Below, in pieces: positions 1 through 7,253 of a stretch of 64,000 bases of DNA. Both the position numbers and the translations under genes were made by a program. The stretch is from Neptunicella marina (lineage in GTDB: Bacteria > Pseudomonadota > Gammaproteobacteria > Enterobacterales > Alteromonadaceae). Below the pieces are notes generated by a model that saw only the letters and a list, made by a program, of their open reading frames with translations, was not told the origin of the DNA and searched no databases. The stretch is taken from positions 62,001 through 126,000 of the forward strand of contig NZ_JACNEP010000010.1 of assembly GCF_014270035.1 (NCBI RefSeq), given 5' to 3'. The first letter of the stretch is position 1, and the number at the start of each line of letters is the position of its first letter.

Positions 1-753
1 AACCCGATCTTCGGTGGCATATTTACCATACAGCTCAGTTAAAAACGCACCGTCTTTACCCTCAGTATTAAACCAGCTAATTTCAATAACATCACCAATT
101 TTAAACTTATCAGCGTCATCCACTTGCAGCGTTAGTTTTCCCTGCTCACCGCTTTGCCCCTTGGCAAGTATACTGGGCTCGGTGTCATAACTATCAAGAT
201 ACTGTTTAACCCGTTGGCCTTTTATGCGACTCCAAAAAAAACCACCAGACCAGGCCCACTGAGTAAAAGGTATTGCTATATTATTTGGCTTCTCTCGCTG
301 AACCTTATCAAGCTTGATCAGGTAATCACGAAGCTCGGCCAGCTCAGGCGGGTTCGGCACATAATTCAGCGGTCTGGGAAAGTAAAACTCTGTGCCACCT
401 GCGCCACTACCACTGCCGCGTAACACAAGCTGGCTGCGCTCAAGATAAATAATATCACTGAGAATATATCGCCCTGGTGCAAACTGCAGAATAATCCCGC
501 CTTGCAAACCATTCACCTGTTTCAACAAAGCAATCAGAGCTTTACTGTCATCCAGACTATCATTAGCGTGAACACCAAATTGCTCAACATCAAGCACCTG
601 ATAACCCTCGGTACCAGGCTGACGTTCACCATTGGCATAACCTGCATAAGAGTAATCGGGCAAAAAAATCGATTTATCCTGCAACAATTCAGCGGCGGGA
701 GCGCAGCCCACAAATAGTACTGTTAAAGCTAAAACCGACAACAGGCATTTCAT
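1..753 (-). CDS. Beta-helix (pectate-lyase-superfamily-like) lipoprotein, 3' part beyond window
   Basis: The reading frame is open for all 251 codons from an ATG at 753 to the left edge, so the C-terminus is missing. The N-terminus is hydrophobic and ends in a lipobox-like LFVGC (Cys at about residue 17), which suggests an outer-membrane lipoprotein. Residues about 55-115 contain LDVEQFGVHANDSLDDSKAL, a GG-x-I-x-L-x-F-x-PGRY segment and an RGSGSG turn. These are typical of the first turns of pectate_lyase_3-type right-handed parallel beta-helices. Its ATG overlaps the stop of the upstream GH2 gene as ATGA, so it is probably translationally coupled and last of the four visible genes. The role is inferred: a lyase or binding protein for the polysaccharide served by the locus. 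The exact family (for example proteins carrying DUF4955) cannot be fixed without the missing end. Confidence 0.8.
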   Translation of the reverse strand, partial: MKCLLSVLALTVLFVGCAPAAELLQDKSIFLPDYSYAGYANGERQPGTEGYQVLDVEQFGVHANDSLDDSKALIALLKQVNGLQGGIILQFAPGRYILSDIIYLERSQLVLRGSGSGAGGTEFYFPRPLNYVPNPPELAELRDYLIKLDKVQREKPNNIAIPFTQWAWSGGFFWSRIKGQRVKQYLDSYDTEPSILAKGQSGEQGKLTLQVDDADKFKIGDVIEISWFNTEGKDGAFLTELYGKYATEDRV

Positions 754-3194
754 AACGCCACCACACCCAGCCTGGGATCGATCTTGATATACAGGCCTTT
801 AACGTTCTGAGTACGAAACTCAATAACTGATGGCTGCTCGCCCGCCACAAACTCAATAGCTACCTGACCACTGGCCATTTCGAGAATGCTACTTCTGTGT
901 GGTGTACCGTAATTTTCCAGCAAATGGCCATGACTGGTCATATTGGAGAAATAGGCTCTTTCATTGTAATCCAATACCCGGTTTCCCTCTTTATCCAGTG
1001 CTTCTGCCCGAATCAGCCAGTTACCGTTGGCCAGCTTATCGGCACTCAGGTTAATGTGATCCTGCTTACCATGTTCGCCAATCAGGTAGTGCACTGCCAT
1101 GTTGTCTTTGGCCACGGCTTTATTATCACGGTAGCCCACTACACTTAACTGGTTCACTCCACTCTTAAACGGTACTTTCCACACTAAACCACCGGCAGGC
1201 ACAACGCCTTGTTGTTTATCTTTTTTGCCCAGTGATTTGCCATCAAGGCTAAGTTCGGCCGCTTCGGTATTACAATACACGGTAACCTCGCGTCCTTCTT
1301 TTGGTCCTTCACGGTGCGTCCAGCTGTGGGACTCGATATAGCAAAACGGGTCTTTTGCCCAGTAGCTTTTAAACACATAATAGGCATCTTTAGGATTGCC
1401 GGCTCTGTCCACCAGGCCTTTCTGATTCATGTACGGAATGGGATTTTCCGGACGCAGCGGCGTGCCAAAATCCTTAAATGCCCACTGGGCATTGCCAGCG
1501 AAGTCGGGGGTGCTTTCTGACACATTCAGATGCCAGTCGAACAGATCCACAATATAGTTTTCGTTCCAGTCGGAATCTTTGGCCACACTTTTAACCACAG
1601 CCTGATTCATCGCCTCAGAAACCGATACCTGTGCACCGCGAATGCCGGTAGCACTGATGGGGGTTTCGGTATGGCGGCCAACATGGCTGGAACCGCCATA
1701 TTCCATATGAATGAAATTCGGATATTTCTGCATCGACTTGTGAATTGATTTAGCATACTGGCTGTAAGCCCCTCCATACCAACCAGCCCAGATTGACGGC
1801 GAAAACGCATCAACAATTTTATCGCCCGGATAAAATTTACGAATGGAGGTTAAACGACTTTTATCCAGCGATTTAGTCACATCATTCAAATGTTGCAAAT
1901 AAGGGGTAACCACATCATCAGCTCCACCGCCGACAAAATCTTCCTCCCAGTACATTTCGTTACCCAGTGACCAAAATGCAATACTGGCATGGTTGTAGTT
2001 TTGGCGGATTTGTTCACGTAACAGGCGCTCAGTATTGGCTTCCCACTCAGCCCCACCTTTACCGCCACGACACCAAGGCAGCTCGTCCCAAATAATCAAG
2101 CCGAGTTCATCGGCGGCTTTATAGATTTCCGGATCCTGCGGATAGTGCCCCAGACGCACAAAGTTAGCCCCCATGCCCTTTATCATCTGCATGTCGGCAC
2201 GATGTTGCTCGTTGCTTACCGCAGCGCCCACACCGGCATGTTCCTCATGACGATGAGTACCGCGCAGCAATAACCGTTTGCCGTTTATAAAAAAACCTTT
2301 GTGCGGACGCATTTCAAACCAGCGATAACCAAAACGCTCGGTAGTAAGGTGCAAAAGTTTACCGTTAGCATCGATAAGTGCGATACGCATTTGATACAAA
2401 GAGGGAGAATCCGGTGACCACAACTGTGGCACCTGCACGTTTGGCAATTTTATTAATACAGTTTGTTTATTTGCGCCCAGTGCCTGCGTGGCTTTTGCAA
2501 CTGAACGCCCCTGTGGATCTACAATCTCCGCACTGACCTGTTCCCCTTGGCCATTGTGTTGTGTCAGTTCCAGTGATACTTGCGTGCTTGCAGTTTTATC
2601 TGAAACTTTTGGGGTGCTGATTTGCACATGACTGATAGCATCAGCCGGCACGGTTTCCAGCCATACATCACGGGTGATCCCCCCGTATAAAAAAAAGTCT
2701 GATTTTTGTGATGGGATCAGGTTGCGATTAAACGCATTAGATACTCGCACCAAAATCTGATTATCGCCTTTTTTAACTTGCTCAGTGATGTCGAAGCGAA
2801 AACCAACATAACCACCAACATGACGACCTATTTTGATACCATTTACGTATACATCTGTTTCAAAATTAGCGCCTTCAAAATACAATAATTGACGCTCCCC
2901 CCTCTTGGGCATGATGTTGAGCGTCTTTTGGTACCAGCTACCACTGCGACGATAACCTGGCTCGGCATCTACTGTATCGGTTGCGTTCCATGTATGTGGC
3001 AGTGAAATGTGTTGCCACTGCTGTTGTTGCAATGCTTTCTCTGCGGACATCCAGTCCTGTTGCAGATACTGCCAATTTGTATCCAAATTAAGGCGTTCAG
3101 TCGTGGTTGCGGCCTGCGAGCCCATTGCTGCGACGAATAACATTATCGCGACTGCGTTATTTATCAATGACTTGAGGGATGGCGGATAATTCAT
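750..3194 (-). CDS. Glycoside hydrolase family 2 (beta-galactosidase/beta-glucuronidase type)
   Basis: This 814-residue secreted GH2 enzyme has a signal peptide of about 29 residues ending SQA-A. It then has the N-terminal sugar-binding jelly roll (about 35-185), an Ig-like domain (about 187-290), the TIM barrel (about 295-590) and C-terminal beta-sandwich domains. The acid/base motif WSLGNE gives N412-E413. The likely nucleophile is E498 in IHMEYGG. The family removes terminal beta-linked galactose, glucuronate or mannose from oligosaccharides, and I cannot tell which from sequence alone. It lies 17 bp behind the alginate-lyase-like gene and overlaps the next gene by 4 bp, so it belongs to one operon with GH105. 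That context favours trimming of a uronate-containing polysaccharide in the periplasm. Confidence 0.92.
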   Translation of the reverse strand: MNYPPSLKSLINNAVAIMLFVAAMGSQAATTTERLNLDTNWQYLQQDWMSAEKALQQQQWQHISLPHTWNATDTVDAEPGYRRSGSWYQKTLNIMPKRGERQLLYFEGANFETDVYVNGIKIGRHVGGYVGFRFDITEQVKKGDNQILVRVSNAFNRNLIPSQKSDFFLYGGITRDVWLETVPADAISHVQISTPKVSDKTASTQVSLELTQHNGQGEQVSAEIVDPQGRSVAKATQALGANKQTVLIKLPNVQVPQLWSPDSPSLYQMRIALIDANGKLLHLTTERFGYRWFEMRPHKGFFINGKRLLLRGTHRHEEHAGVGAAVSNEQHRADMQMIKGMGANFVRLGHYPQDPEIYKAADELGLIIWDELPWCRGGKGGAEWEANTERLLREQIRQNYNHASIAFWSLGNEMYWEEDFVGGGADDVVTPYLQHLNDVTKSLDKSRLTSIRKFYPGDKIVDAFSPSIWAGWYGGAYSQYAKSIHKSMQKYPNFIHMEYGGSSHVGRHTETPISATGIRGAQVSVSEAMNQAVVKSVAKDSDWNENYIVDLFDWHLNVSESTPDFAGNAQWAFKDFGTPLRPENPIPYMNQKGLVDRAGNPKDAYYVFKSYWAKDPFCYIESHSWTHREGPKEGREVTVYCNTEAAELSLDGKSLGKKDKQQGVVPAGGLVWKVPFKSGVNQLSVVGYRDNKAVAKDNMAVHYLIGEHGKQDHINLSADKLANGNWLIRAEALDKEGNRVLDYNERAYFSNMTSHGHLLENYGTPHRSSILEMASGQVAIEFVAGEQPSVIEFRTQNVKGLYIKIDPRLGVVAL

Positions 3195-3211
3195 AGGGTC
3201 AACTCTCAGAT

Positions 3212-4468
3212 TTAGTAATTACAAAAGGATTCAATTTCGCTGACAGTGGTTATCGCAGTGACATCAAATATCAATGCACAACGCCCCAACAAACTCTGTG
3301 TACGTTGACGTTCCACTGCCGGTAATGTCTTGATTTTCAGAAAAAAATCATCTCGCTGATACACTCTTTTCACCTGCAGTGCCAAGGGCACCAGAGCATG
3401 AAACGGGATGTTAGCTTCTTCACTACCCTTCCAGCGTTGGTTATCTGTATAACTGTTTAACAACAGAGTGTAGGCACGAAGCAGCGGCGCATCGGGATTT
3501 TTACGCTGCCATAAATCGACACCACTAAGTTCTGCAAATCGGGCAATTCCAAATAAAGCGTGTAAATTAAATGCACTGTAATGAAATGGGCGGGTGCGTA
3601 TAAGTTCATGCGGCTGACTGCCATCAACCAAAATTTGCTGTTCAACGCGCTGCAGGCTACGCGTAAATATCTGCTGTAACCCTGCCTGATCTTTTAAATA
3701 AAAAGCAATCGATGCACTAATTAAATCATAAAAATTACCATGATTATTATGCATCATACGCTCTTTAATACCGTTATTACTGGTTTGCAACCAATGATAA
3801 AAATCCTTCAGCCAGGTTTTAAACGTACTGAATTCTTCGCTGGTCAGGGACGTCTGAAGTTGAGGCATAACATCGAGCAAGTACACCAGTACTCTGGCAT
3901 CAATAATGCCAATACCACGACCAGTGGTGCGCCCGGGAATGCTCTGAGCAAAATCCATATGAGGAGTCATACGTGTTTCTGGAGCAATAAACCACACACG
4001 CAAGAGTTCAGCGGCTTTAGCAATTTTTCTGCGATCGGGTTTGTAATAATTTGCCAGCATTAGTGTATGTATGCGTGTCACCATCTGGCCCATCCGCATA
4101 TTGTCGCTGTCATTACGCCGAAATGCAGGATTAACCTGACCATCACGACGCACCCAGGGCAAACCATTTACCGTTTCAGGATTGGGCCACCAGTATGGTC
4201 CAACACTGAAATAATCATGCGCATTACCGCTAGCTGGTAACTGCTTTTTCGAGACTACAGTCAGAACCGGTTTTCGCAGTATTTTTTCTGCCTGCTGCTG
4301 CAATTGTGCGACAGCTTGGACAACCACATCAGAATTAAACCGCTCCTGATTTGCTGCAACATTAGCACCTAACCAGTCTGTCGCAGGCAAATCTTCAGTT
4401 CGCAAACTATTATGACACGATGACAAACAAAGCACCGACAGCCAGCACATGTTTAACACCCTAATCAT
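3212..4468 (-). CDS. Alginate-lyase-superfamily (PF05426-like) lipoprotein
   Basis: This 418-residue protein has a short N-terminal hydrophobic stretch ending in the lipobox CLSSC (Cys18), so it is probably a membrane-anchored periplasmic protein. It carries the family signatures SVGPYWWPNP (residues 88-97), a basic RRDG loop and NNHGNFYD (241-248). In (alpha/alpha)6 polysaccharide lyases the Asn-His pair serves catalysis. The family cleaves uronic-acid polysaccharides by beta-elimination, leaving an unsaturated uronate at the new non-reducing end, which is the substrate type of the GH105 encoded just upstream. Its start overlaps the GH105 stop by 8 bp. The best guess is a lyase acting on glucuronate-containing glycans rather than on alginate, because the neighbours do not include alginate-specific lyases or DEH reductase. 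That substrate assignment is inference. Confidence 0.85.
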   Translation of the reverse strand: MIRVLNMCWLSVLCLSSCHNSLRTEDLPATDWLGANVAANQERFNSDVVVQAVAQLQQQAEKILRKPVLTVVSKKQLPASGNAHDYFSVGPYWWPNPETVNGLPWVRRDGQVNPAFRRNDSDNMRMGQMVTRIHTLMLANYYKPDRRKIAKAAELLRVWFIAPETRMTPHMDFAQSIPGRTTGRGIGIIDARVLVYLLDVMPQLQTSLTSEEFSTFKTWLKDFYHWLQTSNNGIKERMMHNNHGNFYDLISASIAFYLKDQAGLQQIFTRSLQRVEQQILVDGSQPHELIRTRPFHYSAFNLHALFGIARFAELSGVDLWQRKNPDAPLLRAYTLLLNSYTDNQRWKGSEEANIPFHALVPLALQVKRVYQRDDFFLKIKTLPAVERQRTQSLLGRCALIFDVTAITTVSEIESFCNY

Positions 4469-5693
4469 GGGTCGACGCCAGCATTCTTAATAACTCGGCT
4501 GCAGCCAGTAATACCGCTCCGCTTCCATATAATTGTGTATCGTCAGCAGTAGCACTACCCGGAGCAAAAGCCACCTGTTGTACATAACCAACTTTGCCAT
4601 CAGGATGTACTGCTGATACCAGTGATTGCCATCCGTTTCTGATCACTGGCGTGTATGTTTGCTTATCCAACCAGCCATTATTGACACCTGCAGCTAAAGC
4701 AAACACCAATAAGCCTGTTGCACTCGATTCAGGTCTGGCATTATCTTTATGCTCCAGTAATGATGACGGCCAGCTACCGTCCTCATTCTGATATTTAATA
4801 ACACTGGCAGAAAGCGCCTTAAACAATTTCAGATAATAATTGCGATGCTGAAAATCTTTTGGCAGATACTCCAGCGTGCGCACTATCCCGGCCAGCGTCC
4901 AGCCATTGCCACGCCCCCAGAATATAGGTCTGCCCTTTTCATCCTTTCGATCGAAATAACGGCTATCCCGCAGGTAAAGTTGGTAGTCGCTATCGAACAA
5001 ATAGTCAGTCGTAGCTTTAAACTCCTGATGCATAAAATCCAGATAAGCTTTATCCCCGGTTACTTTGGCCAGATGCGCAAAAACAGGGGGTGCCATAAAG
5101 ATGGCATCGGCCCAGCACCAACGAATGGTGCAATATGGATCTTTAAAAGTCCGTAGTGGGGTTTCAATCACTTCACGTTGTTTGGTTCTAAAATCCAAAG
5201 AACGATCACTAGGGTTCCCCACAACCTGGCTAAGTTTAGACTGCACATCATCAATGCTGGCATACGTGTTACCTGTCTCAAACAAACTCAGATAAACATC
5301 ACCCATGGCCTGATCATCAGCGTGATAAACGCGCGGCCCAATTTCCCAGTTATTGAGTTTGGCAATATTTGCTAGCGCATGTATGTAAGGTAAATGTTGC
5401 GTTTGCCGGGCATATCGCAGTAAACCAATATCAAATGTGGCGTACATCCAGCCACTTGCAAGACCACTCACCCTGTCCTCAAAACGCATTTGGCCACTAC
5501 GGATATCAAATTGCGCCAGTTGCCAGTCAGCGACCTGGTCACCGACCTGACGTATCGCATCAACTGATAATTGTGATGACATGGAAATTGTTTGGGTTCC
5601 TGGTGGCTTGTAATCAACCAGTTGATGCGCTTTAACCTGACTTCCGCTACCCGCCAGCAACGCAACTAAAGGTAAATAATTTGCAAATTTCAT
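4461..5693 (-). CDS. GH105 unsaturated glucuronyl/rhamnogalacturonyl hydrolase
   Basis: This 410-residue protein has a signal peptide of about 22 residues. GH105/GH88 landmarks are GWMYATFDIG (81-90), YHADDQAMGD (123-132), RWCWADAIFMAPP (191-203) with D196 as the expected general acid, and GRGNGW later in the (alpha/alpha)6 barrel. The family hydrates and removes the 4,5-unsaturated uronate left by polysaccharide lyases. It is first in the minus-strand operon. The ribosome site AGGTGAG lies 7 bases before the ATG. Its promoter must lie in the 127-bp divergent region shared with the DUF4861 gene, where a candidate GntR operator is present. A secreted GH105 next to a lyase and a GH2 is a normal arrangement in ulvan- and glucuronan-type degradation loci. 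Confidence 0.92.
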   Translation of the reverse strand: MKFANYLPLVALLAGSGSQVKAHQLVDYKPPGTQTISMSSQLSVDAIRQVGDQVADWQLAQFDIRSGQMRFEDRVSGLASGWMYATFDIGLLRYARQTQHLPYIHALANIAKLNNWEIGPRVYHADDQAMGDVYLSLFETGNTYASIDDVQSKLSQVVGNPSDRSLDFRTKQREVIETPLRTFKDPYCTIRWCWADAIFMAPPVFAHLAKVTGDKAYLDFMHQEFKATTDYLFDSDYQLYLRDSRYFDRKDEKGRPIFWGRGNGWTLAGIVRTLEYLPKDFQHRNYYLKLFKALSASVIKYQNEDGSWPSSLLEHKDNARPESSATGLLVFALAAGVNNGWLDKQTYTPVIRNGWQSLVSAVHPDGKVGYVQQVAFAPGSATADDTQLYGSGAVLLAAAELLRMLASTHD

Positions 5694-5734
5694 GACGTTC
5701 TCACCTGTTTGTTAACATCTCACACTAGGTAATG

Positions 5735-5745
5735 TGGCCTTACCA
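5735..5745. promoter_or_regulatory. Candidate GntR-family operator, copy 1
   Basis: TGGCCTTACCA lies in the 127-bp divergent region between GH105 and the DUF4861 gene. The identical 11 bases recur at 7147-7157 before the TonB receptor. The TGG-N5-CCA form resembles FadR/UxuR-type operators. It overlaps the expected -35 position for a -10-like TATACT at 5758-5763 on the plus strand, so binding could block transcription of the plus gene and perhaps both directions. Assignment to the GntR protein at 11483-12208 is inference from proximity and symmetry. Confidence 0.5.
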
Positions 5746-5820
5746 ATTTTTTCATCTTATACTGCACAAAATTCGAAGTCCATACAAATTAACATCTGAA
5801 TAACAAACTGGAGGTTCACT

Positions 5821-7104
5821 ATGCCTGCTAAAATTCACGTGCTGTTTTTAATCAGCATGTTTTTCATCATCAAGCATCCTGCAGCGATCGCATCTAATCA
5901 AACAGATACTTTCAATATAAAGGACACTGTTCGCCATAGCTGGCAGCTTAATGTCGTCAATACGCTGGGGCTAGTTCGGAAACAACAACTCATCAGAATC
6001 AATCTACATGACCTTAATATTGAGCCCGATTCCACGCTGCAATTTGTTGCAATGAAAGATCAGAATGTGATTCCCTCACAACTAAGTGATGATGATTTAG
6101 ATGGTCATGCGGATAGTTTGTTACTCGTGCTTGATTTCAGTGCTGAGCAACACTTTAACCTTGTACTTCATTTGTTATCCAATAAAACAGTGCTACAGAA
6201 TCAGGCAGGCAGCACCTATACAGAAATAGCGGTGCGGATTGGAGGAAGCTTAAATAACAAAGGACGCTACCAACAGGGACATTATCTTCAGTTAAATTCT
6301 TTTACTCTGCCAAATGACCACGAAGTAGGTAATCGTTTCTTTAAATATGAAGGGATTGGATTTGAATCTGAACAAATAGCCTACCGCTTTTATTTTGATC
6401 ACCGTAGCGCGATTGATATTTTTGGCAAACGTCAAAACCGATTAATGCTGAGGAATATTGGTCTGGATGGAGACAATTACCATCATAAAAATAGCTGGGG
6501 AATGGATGTATTAAAAGTTGCTTCAACGCCGGGATTAGCAGCGGTGGCGGCATTTAATAACAACAAAATTATCGGTATAAATGAATTTAGTAAGGCTGAG
6601 CTAAACCTGAACAATGGTCCGGTATTTTCAGAGGCCATTTTACATCATATAGACTGGCAGGTTGCGGATATCAATACCCAGCTTACCAGTCGCTATCGTA
6701 TTTATCCGGGTCCCGGCCTGATGCAGGTTACCGCACTAGCCACCCCAAAGATCCCCCAATGGGCGCTGGTACAAGTCGATCATCAGGTCACCAGATTTTC
6801 AAGTAAAGACAGACAGGCAAACTGGTGCTACAGCGCAACCTGGGGCAAACAAAGTCTGGCGGACGACAATCTTGGTATGGCGATCTTTTACCCTTGTATT
6901 CTGTATTCCAAAATATTGCAGCAACAAGATAGTTACGGTGTGGCAGTTAACGACACACAAAAACCAATACAATATTACTTCATTGCCAACTGGCAACAAC
7001 AGCCGATGGGCGCCGACAAAATATTCATATTTGAACAAATTGTGCAAAACATAACAGCCCGTTTAAATCATCCAATCGAACTTAAACTGCGTCAACTGTA
7101 TTGA
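5821..7104 (+). CDS. DUF4861-family secreted protein
   Basis: This 427-residue protein has an N-terminal signal peptide of about 24 residues and a strong ribosome site (GGAGG, 6 bases before ATG). The segment KYEGIGFESEQIAYRFYFD followed by IDIFGK is the signature of DUF4861 proteins, which are predicted beta-sandwich proteins encoded in pectin, alginate and ulvan utilisation loci. No established catalytic residues can be pointed to. It is divergent from the GH105-lyase-GH2 operon and followed by the TonB receptor, so a periplasmic or surface role in handling the same glycan is likely, possibly as a lyase or hydrolase accessory. The function is not established here. Confidence 0.8.
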   Translation: MPAKIHVLFLISMFFIIKHPAAIASNQTDTFNIKDTVRHSWQLNVVNTLGLVRKQQLIRINLHDLNIEPDSTLQFVAMKDQNVIPSQLSDDDLDGHADSLLLVLDFSAEQHFNLVLHLLSNKTVLQNQAGSTYTEIAVRIGGSLNNKGRYQQGHYLQLNSFTLPNDHEVGNRFFKYEGIGFESEQIAYRFYFDHRSAIDIFGKRQNRLMLRNIGLDGDNYHHKNSWGMDVLKVASTPGLAAVAAFNNNKIIGINEFSKAELNLNNGPVFSEAILHHIDWQVADINTQLTSRYRIYPGPGLMQVTALATPKIPQWALVQVDHQVTRFSSKDRQANWCYSATWGKQSLADDNLGMAIFYPCILYSKILQQQDSYGVAVNDTQKPIQYYFIANWQQQPMGADKIFIFEQIVQNITARLNHPIELKLRQLY

Positions 7105-7114
7105 TCTAACAGGA

Positions 7115-7142
7115 TTGACAATTGTAAATATTTAGTTAAAAT
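7115..7142 (+). promoter_or_regulatory. Sigma-70-type promoter for the TonB receptor gene
   Basis: A perfect TTGACA (7115-7120) is followed after 16 bases by TAAAAT (7137-7142). The candidate operator TGGCCTTACCA starts 5 bases downstream, near the expected transcription start, an arrangement suited to repression. Confidence 0.6.
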
Positions 7143-7146
7143 TAAT

Positions 7147-7157
7147 TGGCCTTACCA
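7147..7157. promoter_or_regulatory. Candidate GntR-family operator, copy 2
   Basis: This is an exact second copy of TGGCCTTACCA, immediately downstream of the receptor promoter. Two identical copies at the two control regions of one catabolic locus support a shared operator. It was found by reading and has not been tested. Confidence 0.5.
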
Positions 7158-7253
7158 CTTGACAGAAATTAAACATTACATAGACTGCCCATGCGTTTTG
7201 CTATTAACAAAAAAACAACAAATCATATCAGGCAACAAGTGGAGAACCGTGCC

